DNA from: Marixanthomonas sp002364245
Lineage (GTDB): Bacteria; Bacteroidota; Bacteroidia; Flavobacteriales; Flavobacteriaceae
Length of the DNA: 64,000 bases
NCBI GenBank assembly: GCA_963973455.1
Contig: CAXAZF010000005.1
Location: 62,001 to 126,000, forward strand
Direction: 5' to 3'
Positions 17,700 to 26,993 of the stretch are shown one piece after another. Position numbers and translations under genes: made by a program. The notes below the pieces were generated by a model that saw only the letters and a list, made by a program, of their open reading frames with translations, was not told the DNA's origin and ran no database searches. Every line of letters begins with the position of its first letter. Position 1 is the stretch's first letter.

Positions 17700-17730
17700 A
17701 AAAAAACGCCTCGATGAGACCGAGGCGTTT
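17700..17730 (-). terminator. Rho-independent terminator of asnB
   Basis: On the minus strand AAACGCCTCG (17730-17721) pairs perfectly with CGAGGCGTTT (17713-17704) over a 7-base loop and runs into seven Ts. It closes asnB (stop at 17796) and separates it from the DUF1704 operon. Confidence 0.92.
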
Positions 17731-17795
17731 AAAAATTATTTAACGCTAAATTAGCAACCAAAGAGCTATTTGTTAAATTATAGCTTTAATAATGA

Positions 17796-19466
17796 TTACT
17801 TGCTATACGCATCACTATGAACGTTTGCAACAGCCCGTCCACTAGGGTCGTTCATGTTTTTAAAACTTTCATCCCATTCTAACGCTGCAGGACTGCTACA
17901 AGCTACCGAAGGAACAGATGGCACACTCAACGCCGCCGTATCACTTGGAAAATGTTCAGTAAAGATAGAACGGTAATAAAACTCTTCTTTACTGGTAGGG
18001 GTTTGAATAGGAAATTTAAAATGGGCGTTTTCCATTTGTTCATCACTTACTTTCTCGTTAACCATTTCTTTTAATGTGTCAATCCAGCTGTATCCCACAC
18101 CATCACTAAATTGCTCTTTTTGACGCCAAGCAACGCTTTCAGGAAGCATATCTTCAAATGCTTTTCGTAGCACCCATTTTTCCATACGTTCGCCGTTTAT
18201 CATTTTATCATCTGGGTTTAAGCGCATGGCTACATCCATAAACTCTTTATCTAAAAAAGGAACGCGGCCTTCAATACCCCAAGCAGCCAAACTTTTATTG
18301 GCTCGTAAACAATCGTACTGGTGTAACTTATCAAGCTTCCTAACGGTTTCTTTATGCAACTCTTCTCCATTTGGTGCTTTGTGAAAATATAAGTAGCCGC
18401 CAAAAATTTCGTCGCTTCCTTCGCCACTTAACACCATCTTTATTCCTAGTGCTTTGATAGCACGGGCCATTAAAAACATAGGTGTAGAAGCGCGAATGGT
18501 AGTAATATCATAGGTTTCTAAATGGTAAATAACATCCCGAATCGCATCAATCCCTTCTTGAATGGTGAACTTTATTTCGTGATGCACGGTATCCAAATGA
18601 TCGGCTACTTTTTGAGCGGCAGCTAGATCTGGGCTTCCTTCCAGACCAATGGCAAAAGAATGTAACCTTGGGTACCAAGCATTTTCTTTGTCACCGGTTT
18701 CAATACGCTTGTCTACATATTTTTTGGCAACAGCTGAGGTAATGGAAGAATCCAATCCGCCGGAAAGTAAGACCCCGTATGGCACATCACTCATTAATTG
18801 ACGATGTACAGCGGCGTCTAAAGCTTCACGCAATTCTTCAATGCTGGTTTCATTGTCTTTTACAGCGTCATATTCCATCCAATCACGGGTGTACCATTTT
18901 TTTAATTCGCCTTCTTTACTGTAGAGGTAATGGCCGGGGGGGAAGAGTTCGATTTTGGTACAAATACCTTCCAAAGCTTTTAATTCTGAAGCAACATAAA
19001 AGGTTCCGTTTTGGTCCCAGCCCATATACAATGGAATGATTCCCATATGGTCGCGGGCGATTAAATACTCATCATTTTCAACATCATAAATGGCAAAGCC
19101 GAAGATTCCGTTTAGTTCATCTAAAAAATCGCCTCCTTTTTCTTTGAAGAGGGGTAAGATTACTTCACAATCAGATTTTGTTTGAAATTCATACTTCCCT
19201 TCAAACTGCTTCCGTAGTTCTAAATGGTTATAAATTTCACCATTGGCAGCCAATACAAATTTCTTGTCTTTACTGAAAAGCGGCTGTTTTCCTGAAGTAG
19301 GATCTACAATTGCTAAACGTTCGTGGGCCATAATAGCTTTATCATTATCAAAAATACCACTCCAGTCCGGCCCTCGGTGACGGATACATTTACTCATTGA
19401 CAATACCTGCAAGCGCAAGGCTTCTGCTGGTTCTTTTAGTTTAAAGGCACATACAATTCCACACAT
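17796..19466 (-). CDS. asnB: Asparagine synthetase B, glutamine-hydrolysing
   Basis: A 556-residue enzyme that makes asparagine from aspartate, ATP and glutamine. The N-terminal glutaminase begins MCGIVCAFK, so Cys2 becomes the nucleophile after Met removal. The synthetase domain has the PP-loop VLLSGGLDSSITSA (about 228-241) and LSGEGSDEIFGGYLYFHKAP (about 348-367). Length equals E. coli AsnB (554). It stands alone between two terminator-type hairpins. The upstream one belongs to a leader with an Asn-codon-rich peptide, so regulation by transcription attenuation in response to charged tRNA-Asn is strongly suggested. Confidence 0.97.
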   Translation of the reverse strand: MCGIVCAFKLKEPAEALRLQVLSMSKCIRHRGPDWSGIFDNDKAIMAHERLAIVDPTSGKQPLFSKDKKFVLAANGEIYNHLELRKQFEGKYEFQTKSDCEVILPLFKEKGGDFLDELNGIFGFAIYDVENDEYLIARDHMGIIPLYMGWDQNGTFYVASELKALEGICTKIELFPPGHYLYSKEGELKKWYTRDWMEYDAVKDNETSIEELREALDAAVHRQLMSDVPYGVLLSGGLDSSITSAVAKKYVDKRIETGDKENAWYPRLHSFAIGLEGSPDLAAAQKVADHLDTVHHEIKFTIQEGIDAIRDVIYHLETYDITTIRASTPMFLMARAIKALGIKMVLSGEGSDEIFGGYLYFHKAPNGEELHKETVRKLDKLHQYDCLRANKSLAAWGIEGRVPFLDKEFMDVAMRLNPDDKMINGERMEKWVLRKAFEDMLPESVAWRQKEQFSDGVGYSWIDTLKEMVNEKVSDEQMENAHFKFPIQTPTSKEEFYYRSIFTEHFPSDTAALSVPSVPSVACSSPAALEWDESFKNMNDPSGRAVANVHSDAYSK

Positions 19467-19503
19467 AATTTCTATATTTTATTGGTTAGTAGTTTTAAAA
19501 CAC

Positions 19504-19537
19504 AAAAAAACCCGTCAAGTTAAAAAAACCTGACGGG
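19504..19537 (-). terminator. Attenuator terminator in the asnB leader
   Basis: Minus strand CCCGTCAGGTT (19537-19527) pairs with AACTTGACGGG (19521-19511), 11 bp including one G-U pair, with a 5-base loop and then seven Ts (19510-19504). It lies between the Asn-rich leader peptide and the asnB start 38 bases further on, where a terminator makes sense only if it is conditional. Confidence 0.88.
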
Positions 19538-19556
19538 CTATATATCGCGACAAGTT
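19527..19556 (-). promoter_or_regulatory. Antiterminator hairpin of the asnB leader
   Basis: Minus strand AACTTGTCG (19556-19548) can pair with CGTCAGGTT (19535-19527): eight pairs including one U-G, plus one U-U mismatch. The second arm is most of the 5' arm of the terminator, so the two structures exclude each other. The first arm begins 4 bases after the leader stop codon, within the footprint of a ribosome that has reached that stop but free when a ribosome stalls in the Asn codons. Confidence 0.7.
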
Positions 19557-19560
19557 TTTG

Positions 19561-19611
19561 CTACGGCAACGGGTTATTATTATTGTTATTATTTAAGTTG
19601 AAAAGTAACAT
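19561..19611 (-). CDS. Asn-rich leader peptide of asnB (attenuation)
   Basis: A 16-codon reading frame on the minus strand: MLLFNLNNNNNNNPLP, stop TAG at 19563-19561. Eight of 16 residues are Asn, seven of them consecutive (codons at 19593-19573, mixed AAT and AAC). It stands 94 bases before asnB and directly before a pair of competing hairpins. This is the layout of classical amino acid attenuation: scarce charged tRNA-Asn stalls the ribosome, the antiterminator forms and asnB is transcribed. Translation of the peptide is inferred; no Shine-Dalgarno is present, as is normal in this phylum. Confidence 0.85.
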   Translation of the reverse strand: MLLFNLNNNNNNNPLP

Positions 19612-19740
19612 ACTACTTGTTTTTGTCTTTTATGATTATTTGTAAATATTCAATAAAAAAATCGAGGATTCCAAATTTTAATCATCAATTATTTTGTTTT
19701 CCGCAATTAAAACCTGTTTTAAGTGTTTTAAAATAAAGGC

Positions 19741-20265
19741 TTAACGGTCAAATAAAATTATTTCGATTGGAAGTGCTTTTTCTGGGATTTCGTTTCCATT
19801 TATATCATAAAAAGCATGTTTTACACTTGTGTCTTTCCTAAGATGTACACGATATATTTCTCTTTCAGGAAAATAAACCGTGATAAAATCGGCATACTTT
19901 ACATCAAAATCTTTGTAATCAAATTGAAGTTTCAACCGGACTGTTTCAGGGATGGTTCCTGCTTCCATATATTCTGAATGAAATATCAATGTACCATCTG
20001 TTAGATACGAAGCTGAAGAACCGGGATTCCCGTCTTCTTCAAATTTTGAAATATACCGTACGGCTTTATCATCTGCGGCATCAAACCCCTTTTGAAGCTG
20101 CCACTCTGATATAAAACCACCCGGAAAAAGTGTGTCTTGGTTTGTTAGTACCGCTTGTGGAACTTCAGATTCAGCAATGGTTGGCTGAGATAAATTGACA
20201 TCTTGGGCTTTCGTAAATAAAGGAAAGAAAAGTAATAATATAATTAGTAAAGTACTGTTTTTCAT
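19741..20265 (-). CDS. Exported protein of unknown function
   Basis: A 174-residue protein with signal peptide MKNSTLLIILLLFFPLFTKAQ and no recognised family. After a variable 30-residue linker, the segment GGFISEWQLQKGFDAADDKAVRYISKFEEDGNPGSSASYLTDGTLIFHSEYM and the later YADFITVYFPEREIYRVHLRKDTS look like a small periplasmic alpha+beta fold. The repeated strand and helix pattern is reminiscent of PepSY-like proteins, but this is not firm. It is a single gene between the asnB leader and the E1 gene. Confidence 0.65.
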   Translation of the reverse strand: MKNSTLLIILLLFFPLFTKAQDVNLSQPTIAESEVPQAVLTNQDTLFPGGFISEWQLQKGFDAADDKAVRYISKFEEDGNPGSSASYLTDGTLIFHSEYMEAGTIPETVRLKLQFDYKDFDVKYADFITVYFPEREIYRVHLRKDTSVKHAFYDINGNEIPEKALPIEIILFDR

Positions 20266-20331
20266 AGTCGTTATCTTTATAAATTCAATAAAAGATACAA
20301 ATATAACAGCTAGAAAAACAGTACTTTATGA

Positions 20332-22746
20332 CTATCTTAACTTTGGAAAGTCTTCTGGGTTTGCTTCGTGAATAATGGCATATACTTTTTCAAAAATATC
20401 TTCTACAGATGGTTTTGTAAAATAATCACCATCGGTTCCATATGCTGGGCGGTGCGCTTTTGCAGTCAACGTTTGTGGTTTGCTATCTAAATGGCGATAT
20501 CCATTCTGCTTTTCTACAATGGTATTTAAAATATATGCAGCAGCACCTCCCGGTACATCTTCATCTACCACTAATAATCTATTGGTTTTGGCGACACTTT
20601 TTACCATATCCTCATTAAGATCGAGCGGAAGTAAGGATTGTACATCGATAATTTCAGCATTAATACCAACTTGTTGCAGTTCTTTAGCAGCTTCTTCAAC
20701 AACGCGAAGTGTACTTCCGTAGGAAACCAGCGTGATATCTTTACCTTCTTTTATGGTTTCAACTACACCAATTGGTGTGCGGAATTCACCCAAATTATTA
20801 GGCATTTTTTCTTTTAATCGGTAGCCGTTTAAACATTCGACAATTAAAGCAGGTTCGTCAGTTTCTAACAACGTATTGTAAAAACCGGCAGCTTTTGTCA
20901 TATTTCTAGGAACTAAAATATACATACCACGCAAAAGATGAATTAACCCACCCATTTGCGAGCCACTGTGCCAAATACCTTCAAGACGGTGTCCTCTTGT
21001 ACGAATAATTAACGGTGCTTTTTGCGTACCGTTCGTTCGGTAACGAAGTGTTACCAAGTCATCACTCATAATTTGAAGACAGTACAGCACATAATCTAAA
21101 TACTGGATTTCGGCAATAGGCCGGAGGCCCCTCATAGCCATCCCGATACCTTGTCCTAAAATAGTCGCTTCACGAATACCTACGTCGGCAACTCGTAATG
21201 CTCCATATTTTTCTTGCATGCCTTCCAAACCTTGGTTTACATCACCAATTTCACCACTATCTTCACCAAAAATTAGCGTGTCTGGATGCTTACTGAAAAT
21301 AGCATCAAAATTATCACGAAGTACCACACGACCATCAACATCTTTTGCGTCATCATTATATTCTGGTTTTACTTCGGAAATTGTTTTTGCATTCTCTTCT
21401 GCTTCGGAATATAGATGTGCGCTGTATTTTGGCTGAATTAACTCGTAGTAATTCTCAATCCAGTCAATTAGTTGTCTTTTTTCTGAAGAATCTTCAGTAG
21501 TAACGTAGCGAAGTGCTTTTCTGGCAGCACCTAATATTGTTTTACGAAGTGGTTCTGTATCGGAAGCCAAATCATTCTTTATTTTTTCAATGAAGTTTTT
21601 ATTCTGGCTGCTTTCGGCTAAGTTATCTAAAAGTGTTACCGCTTCTTTTTGTTCTTTCTTTTGTGGTGCTAAAAAGGCTTTTAACGCTACTTTTTTACCA
21701 TCACGAACTTCTTTTTTGATAATTTTCTCTATTTCAGAAAGCTCTTCATCTGTAGCGATATCATTTTCAATCATCCACTTACGCATCTGTACGTTACAGT
21801 CGTGCTCGGCTTCCCATTCTAAACGTTCTTTGCTTTTATAGCGTTCGTGGCTACCACTGGTACTGTGACCTTGTGGTTGGGTCAATTCTTGCACGTGAAT
21901 TAATACAGGGACGTGTTCCTCACGAGCTATTTTACTTGCTTTTTGATACGCTTCTATTAATTCTGGATAGCTCCATCCTTTCACACGGATAATTTCGTAA
22001 CCTTCTTCATTTTCGGTACGTTGAAATCCTTTTAATATTTCAGAAATATTCTCTTTAGTAGTTTGGTGTTTTGCGTGAACCGAAATTCCGTATTCATCAT
22101 CCCAAACATTAACAACCATAGGTACTTGCAATACACCCGCAGCATTGATAGTTTCCCAAAACAGTCCTTCACTCGTACTTGCGTTACCAATAGTGCCCCA
22201 AGCAATTTCATTTCCGTTGATAGAGAAGTTGGTTTTATCTTCAATGCCTTTAACGTTTCTGAAAATTTTTGAAGCTTGTGCCAATCCCAATAAACGCGGC
22301 ATTTGCCCTGCTGTTGGCGAAATATCGGCACTACTATTTTTTTGAGCTGTTAAGTTTTTCCAGCTTCCATCTTTGTTTAAACTATGTGTTGCAAAATGTC
22401 CTCCCATTTGGCGTCCAGCGCTCATTGGGTCTGCATCTAGATCTGAATGCCCGTACAAACCTGCAAAAAATTGTTGAACTGTCAACTCACCAATCGCCAT
22501 CATAAACGTTTGGTCACGGTAGTACCCGCTTCGCCAATCGCCATTTTTAAATGCTTTTGCCCAAGCCAATTGTGGAACTTCTTTACCATCACCAAAGATT
22601 CCAAACTTCGCTTTACCAGTTAACACTTCGCGACGACCTAGAAGGCTGCATTCACGGCTTGTTACTGCCAGTTTATAATCAGAAAGTACTTCTGCTTTAA
22701 AATCCTCGAAGGAAAGGTCACTATTGGTTTTTGGGTCTGTTTGCAT
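20332..22746 (-). CDS. Fused alpha/beta E1 component of a 2-oxo acid dehydrogenase (branched-chain type)
   Basis: An 804-residue fusion of the two E1 subunits. The N-terminal half (alpha) has the ThDP-binding stretch GNASTSEGLFWETINAAGV followed by VWDDEYGIS (about residues 187-222) and HGTS-type phosphorylation-loop equivalent GHSTSGSHERY. The C-terminal half (beta, from about 470) has FGEDSGEIGDVNQGLEGMQEKYG, GIREATILGQGIGMAMRGLRPIAEIQY and a transketolase C-terminal domain with VVDEDVPGG. In E1 the reaction is decarboxylation of 2-oxo acids and transfer to E2 lipoyl groups. The fused form is typical of Bacteroidota and usually assigned to branched-chain 2-oxo acids. E2 and E3 are not in the window. 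Confidence 0.9.
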   Translation of the reverse strand: MQTDPKTNSDLSFEDFKAEVLSDYKLAVTSRECSLLGRREVLTGKAKFGIFGDGKEVPQLAWAKAFKNGDWRSGYYRDQTFMMAIGELTVQQFFAGLYGHSDLDADPMSAGRQMGGHFATHSLNKDGSWKNLTAQKNSSADISPTAGQMPRLLGLAQASKIFRNVKGIEDKTNFSINGNEIAWGTIGNASTSEGLFWETINAAGVLQVPMVVNVWDDEYGISVHAKHQTTKENISEILKGFQRTENEEGYEIIRVKGWSYPELIEAYQKASKIAREEHVPVLIHVQELTQPQGHSTSGSHERYKSKERLEWEAEHDCNVQMRKWMIENDIATDEELSEIEKIIKKEVRDGKKVALKAFLAPQKKEQKEAVTLLDNLAESSQNKNFIEKIKNDLASDTEPLRKTILGAARKALRYVTTEDSSEKRQLIDWIENYYELIQPKYSAHLYSEAEENAKTISEVKPEYNDDAKDVDGRVVLRDNFDAIFSKHPDTLIFGEDSGEIGDVNQGLEGMQEKYGALRVADVGIREATILGQGIGMAMRGLRPIAEIQYLDYVLYCLQIMSDDLVTLRYRTNGTQKAPLIIRTRGHRLEGIWHSGSQMGGLIHLLRGMYILVPRNMTKAAGFYNTLLETDEPALIVECLNGYRLKEKMPNNLGEFRTPIGVVETIKEGKDITLVSYGSTLRVVEEAAKELQQVGINAEIIDVQSLLPLDLNEDMVKSVAKTNRLLVVDEDVPGGAAAYILNTIVEKQNGYRHLDSKPQTLTAKAHRPAYGTDGDYFTKPSVEDIFEKVYAIIHEANPEDFPKLR

Positions 22747-22764
22747 AGTCTAAATTTTGAGTTA

Positions 22765-22795
22765 CAAAAGTAGCGAAAACAGCTGGGTTTTGCAA
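22765..22795 (-). promoter_or_regulatory. Promoter TTG-N20-TACTTTTG of the fused E1 gene
   Basis: Minus strand TTG (22795-22793), a 20-base spacer and TACTTTTG (22772-22765) give the complete Bacteroidota housekeeping promoter. The ATG lies 18 bases downstream of the -7 box. Confidence 0.75.
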
Positions 22796-22918
22796 TGAAT
22801 GATTCTTATTGAACTGTTAATTAATTTCTACAAACAGTATGGATTCTTTAATGTGAAGCCTTGATTTAACAAAGTTGTTATGAAAGCTTAAATTAATATT
22901 TCTGAAATAGTAAGTTTA

Positions 22919-25732
22919 TTAATACCATTTTCTGGTAAATAAACCGAGTAATGTTCGAAGATCGAGGGTAACAATAAAACGAATTCGTTGGTCATAATTC
23001 TCCAATCCTGGTTCCCATCCTAAATTGGAATATAGTGGGAAGTAAAGCTCAAAATAATCGGCGACTAAACTTAGACGGATTCCTGTGTCAAATACTCCTT
23101 GGGTACCTCGATCGGTGTTATGTATTAAACCAACATCACCGTACGCGTATACCCATTTCCATATATTGGTACTGGCATTTAATGTTGTAATCCAGCTATT
23201 GGCAAACTTGGGTTTTAACTGGGACTTAAAACCCCCTTCAGCAACTATTAATTGCTGACTAAAAAGTCCGCTTTGTTCACTTCTTCCGTAGTAATTGTAA
23301 TCAAAAAGGTAATCTGTTGGTCTATCTAAGGCAAAACTGAAAAAATCTTCATTTTCACGTGTATCATTGAAAAGAAAGGCACCCGCAAAAAAACGAAGGT
23401 TTAATTGACGGTTGTTTAAAAAGAGTTTCCGGTATTCAAAAGTGGTAGAAATCTTACTGAATTTTGCTGAAATTTCATAATCGACCACCCCTTTAAAATA
23501 ATTAATCAAATTAGGGTTAGAATACACGTACTGAAGATTAAAAACACTATAATTAGGCTCTTGATCTGGGTCGTTAGGATTGTCATCCCTAATTACATTT
23601 ACACTTCTCAGGTTGATAAATTGCTTTTCATTGTTCCGTAAATCCTTATTTCGGAAAGCGAAGGTCATAAACGGTGTATATCGTCTGTAAAATAGATCAC
23701 GGTCGTACGAAAAATAGCTTCCGGCAAACCCATACCGCATCGAGTATAGAGACTCCTTATCTAAATTTTGAGTATATACTAATGATCCACTTCCTATTAT
23801 TGTATTGGATTTGAGCCCAATTTGGGGGGTTACTTTATAATGAAACCCTTTTGGCAGTACTGTTTTATTATACACTTTTGGCCCTACTACGAAACCATCA
23901 TACAAGTTGTACTGAAACTCCGGCATAAAAAACACCTGATTATAGCGTGAATCACCAACATCTTGAAACAACCTAAATTGAAACGGACGATTAAACAATC
24001 CTTTTACGGCTTTATAGTTGTTGCGTTGGTTGTATTCTGGGATTGTTTTTTCGTAATTTAAAACTAGTTTTCTAATGTCCTTTTTGGGTACGGTAACCGT
24101 TGCTGTGCTGTCAATAGGCAATAACCATTTTTTAAAGAGAATACTGTCGTTATTGATTCCGTAGAGCGAAACAGGCATGCTGTTTTTACGGGTATTCTTA
24201 ACGGTTACTTTAAGGGAATCACCTTGTTTTTCAACATCTTTTATTCTGAAATCAATAGTGGTACGAGAATCTATATAATCAGTAAAAAACCAATTGATAG
24301 GTAAGGTTGTATTTTTTTGAAGTGTTTCTTGAAAAGTTGTCGGTTTAATTGGTTTCAGCTTATTTTCAGAATAAAATTCTTTAATACTTTTTGAAACGGT
24401 TCCTTTCCCTAAATAATCAGAAAGGTACTTTAGCCCCGCACCGCCATAATAATCGTTTGCAATGTTTTTATTAAACTTCAGCAACGAATCTCGAGAAGTG
24501 GTTAAGGATTGTTGTAAGTTATTTCGAGCTACATTCTGATATAAAAGTGGGTATTGATCGTTAAATTCTAAATCGGCTGCGTGCGCCCAACGGATCACCC
24601 AGAAATTACTAAGACTTCCTATAATTTTCATTTTAGGATAGTAGGTGTCTACATACTCCATCATTAAATGAATTTGCAACGCACCAATTAACCAACTGTC
24701 TTTTCGTGGATTAAGGGAAAGAGAAGTTTCAAGGTATTTTCTGGTTATGGATTTAAGCTGCTCCATATCGTACTCAAAACCGGCTGGGAAGGGGCTAATA
24801 AAGTCAGGAAGTTGGTTGAGACCGTACACAGGACTATTTCTGTACTCTGCTTCGCTTATCACCATTTTTTCAAACGGATACTCACCAAGTTTGTCTCCTA
24901 AAAAGTGCACAACCCTGTCAACTGCAAGGGCACTGATTTGAGGGGAAACCTTTTCGTCTTTTAAATTAGTAACAATAGTAAACTTATCGGTTTCTATAGT
25001 TTCAAAAGAGGTTTCTTTTTCAAGGAATATTGTAGCTTGATTACGTTCTTTTCCTTGAAGTAAAATATTTTTTTGATTCTCAGAAATCGTTTCAGAAATA
25101 ATATTAAAGTCTGAAGTAAGGGTATATTCCTGAGGTATTTTAAAATCTATTGAAAAAGAGGAAGGTGTTAAAAAAAGATCATCCGTGTTTTTATTACTGT
25201 AAGTCTGCCAGCCGTTATCAAAAACAGCGGGTGAAATGTACCAATATTTAAGTTTATAATTGTTGTTGCCAGTTACTCCAAAGCGTGTAAATTTTGTGCT
25301 TGGTAACTTTACTGTGTACATTAAATTAACCGTAAATTTTTCCCCTGGCATTATGGGCGTTTGCGGTATAATTTTGATAATATCTGCTACTTTATCACGA
25401 TCCCAGACTATCGTGTTATTGGCGTTGTCTGTAATGCTATGCAGGTCTGTTTTCCCGCGGTCTTCCTTTTTTTCAAAATGAAACGAACTATTATAGTTTT
25501 CGGCAAAACGTTTAGCCAAAGGGGTGGTTTTGCTTGAAAAACTATTGGCCCAATCGTTTAAATAAACTTCTTGCCATGCTATGTTTGAGCTGTTTTCAAA
25601 CACTATTTGCTGGCTTATTTGTATGCTTTTGGTTTCAGGTTTTAACTCTGCATCAATAGAAATCTCGTATTGAGCGGACATGGTGACCACGAATAAGCAA
25701 CAAATACTGGTTATGAAGTTTTTTATTTTCAA
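22919..25732 (-). CDS. M1 peptidase-like protein fused to a predicted outer-membrane barrel, active site lost
   Basis: A 937-residue exported protein (signal peptide to about residue 20). Residues 22-240 form the beta-rich N-domain of M1 aminopeptidases, and 250-500 follow the gluzincin catalytic layout. However, where HExxH is expected there is LKSITRKYL (326-334), and the WLxEG motif reads DSWLIGALQIHLMMEY (345-360), so none of the zinc-binding residues is present. From about 590 to the end the chain alternates amphipathic strands rich in Tyr/Phe and ends in an aromatic residue (FTRKWY), as an outer-membrane beta-barrel does. The ATG overlaps the stop of the upstream nuclease-like gene by 4 bases. 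Confidence 0.75.
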   Translation of the reverse strand: MKIKNFITSICCLFVVTMSAQYEISIDAELKPETKSIQISQQIVFENSSNIAWQEVYLNDWANSFSSKTTPLAKRFAENYNSSFHFEKKEDRGKTDLHSITDNANNTIVWDRDKVADIIKIIPQTPIMPGEKFTVNLMYTVKLPSTKFTRFGVTGNNNYKLKYWYISPAVFDNGWQTYSNKNTDDLFLTPSSFSIDFKIPQEYTLTSDFNIISETISENQKNILLQGKERNQATIFLEKETSFETIETDKFTIVTNLKDEKVSPQISALAVDRVVHFLGDKLGEYPFEKMVISEAEYRNSPVYGLNQLPDFISPFPAGFEYDMEQLKSITRKYLETSLSLNPRKDSWLIGALQIHLMMEYVDTYYPKMKIIGSLSNFWVIRWAHAADLEFNDQYPLLYQNVARNNLQQSLTTSRDSLLKFNKNIANDYYGGAGLKYLSDYLGKGTVSKSIKEFYSENKLKPIKPTTFQETLQKNTTLPINWFFTDYIDSRTTIDFRIKDVEKQGDSLKVTVKNTRKNSMPVSLYGINNDSILFKKWLLPIDSTATVTVPKKDIRKLVLNYEKTIPEYNQRNNYKAVKGLFNRPFQFRLFQDVGDSRYNQVFFMPEFQYNLYDGFVVGPKVYNKTVLPKGFHYKVTPQIGLKSNTIIGSGSLVYTQNLDKESLYSMRYGFAGSYFSYDRDLFYRRYTPFMTFAFRNKDLRNNEKQFINLRSVNVIRDDNPNDPDQEPNYSVFNLQYVYSNPNLINYFKGVVDYEISAKFSKISTTFEYRKLFLNNRQLNLRFFAGAFLFNDTRENEDFFSFALDRPTDYLFDYNYYGRSEQSGLFSQQLIVAEGGFKSQLKPKFANSWITTLNASTNIWKWVYAYGDVGLIHNTDRGTQGVFDTGIRLSLVADYFELYFPLYSNLGWEPGLENYDQRIRFIVTLDLRTLLGLFTRKWY

Positions 25733-26976
25733 GAAGTTTTTATGAATTTCAGTGGTTTGTGCCCAGTATCGGGTTTTATATAATATATACCGTTTGCTAA
25801 ATGTGAAACAGTAATTTGAATAATATCTGCTGAACTATTTAGCTTATAGTCTAGAACTTTTTGTCCTAATGTATTATAAATTGTAAGCTTATTTATATCA
25901 AGAATTTGATTGTGGACTTTTATCCTTAAAAAGGTTTTAGCCAGTGTGTTTTCAATTGAAATAGTTGTTGAGTTTTCAGTAAAACTTACATTGTTTAAAA
26001 TAATTTCTTTATCCGTCTCAAGCTCCATAGTTACTGGAAGATGATCACTCATGCTAAAAAGGTTATCCCTAAGTGCTTGTGAAAAAGCCCCATTACAATC
26101 ATTGTCGCTAATACTTTTGTTAAAGCAATTTCCATTATTGCCAAACGCCTTGTAACTGTTTTCAATATACCGTAACGTAGGGTTTGCCAGCATATTTTCT
26201 GAAACCAATATAAAATCGAACCTATCGTCCATGCCTCCCCCTGCACCAGCACCAAAAGGCCCAGAATTTAAGCGTGTACTTTGCGTATGGACCGCTGTGA
26301 AATTTGCGTTAGCATGCCACAGACCGGGAGTGTTAATAGGGTCTACCATTGTGATAGCATTTGAGGGGTCCAATAATTCTTGGTAAGCAGGTTCGGTAGA
26401 GCTGTATAGGTTTAAGTCTCCAGCAAATATCACAAACGAATTAGCGTCTAACTCTTCCAACTTATTGGTAAACGCCTGTGCCATCTGTAAGCGTTTCATT
26501 TCATTTTCCCCACCAGTACTTGCTTTTAAGTGTGTAACAAATACTTCAATAAATAAAGGGTCACTATCTCCATCTGTCGTTTTCATTTTAAGAGTATACC
26601 TGTTTATGTCTCGAATGTTGGTGGTTATTATTTCGGAAGAAATTAAAATGAACTTTGATGTTTTAAAAAATATCAATTGTTGCAAATCTGCAAATCCTGA
26701 TTGATTTTCAAGATAAGGCGCTCTCGAATAGTTTGAACCTCCGTCATTTAGTGAAACATCAAGTATTTCATCAGCGCCTTCTTCACTTTGTAGTTCACAG
26801 ACCATAAAAATATCTGGCTCATACTCATTGAGGATATTTTGTAATATAGTAGATCTGTTTCCGGGCAGGGCTTCAGGGAACTCCAATAGGTTATAAAACA
26901 TGGTTTTAATGGTACTTTGCGAAACTGCAGAAATACCGATTAAAAAACATGTAAAAACTAAGAGCTTTTTAAGCAT
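25729..26976 (-). CDS. T9SS-secreted endonuclease/exonuclease/phosphatase-fold protein
   Basis: A 415-residue protein with signal peptide MLKKLLVFTCFLIGISAVSQ. The EEP fold spans about 22-325: MFYNLLEF near 26, DIFMVCELQSEEG (catalytic Glu, about 55-67), FVTHLKAS (about 150), FAGDLNLYSS (about 184-193), DRFDFILVSE (about 252) and SDHLPVTME (about 310-318), a full metal and His set. The C-terminal 75 residues (KLTIYNTLGQKVLDY and later ANGIYYIKP) form a type A T9SS sorting domain, so the product should be exported or surface-attached. Extracellular nuclease or phosphodiesterase activity is likely. It is cotranscribed with the flanking genes. Confidence 0.9.
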   Translation of the reverse strand: MLKKLLVFTCFLIGISAVSQSTIKTMFYNLLEFPEALPGNRSTILQNILNEYEPDIFMVCELQSEEGADEILDVSLNDGGSNYSRAPYLENQSGFADLQQLIFFKTSKFILISSEIITTNIRDINRYTLKMKTTDGDSDPLFIEVFVTHLKASTGGENEMKRLQMAQAFTNKLEELDANSFVIFAGDLNLYSSTEPAYQELLDPSNAITMVDPINTPGLWHANANFTAVHTQSTRLNSGPFGAGAGGGMDDRFDFILVSENMLANPTLRYIENSYKAFGNNGNCFNKSISDNDCNGAFSQALRDNLFSMSDHLPVTMELETDKEIILNNVSFTENSTTISIENTLAKTFLRIKVHNQILDINKLTIYNTLGQKVLDYKLNSSADIIQITVSHLANGIYYIKPDTGHKPLKFIKTS

Positions 26977-26993
26977 ATTGGGGAGGATATATT

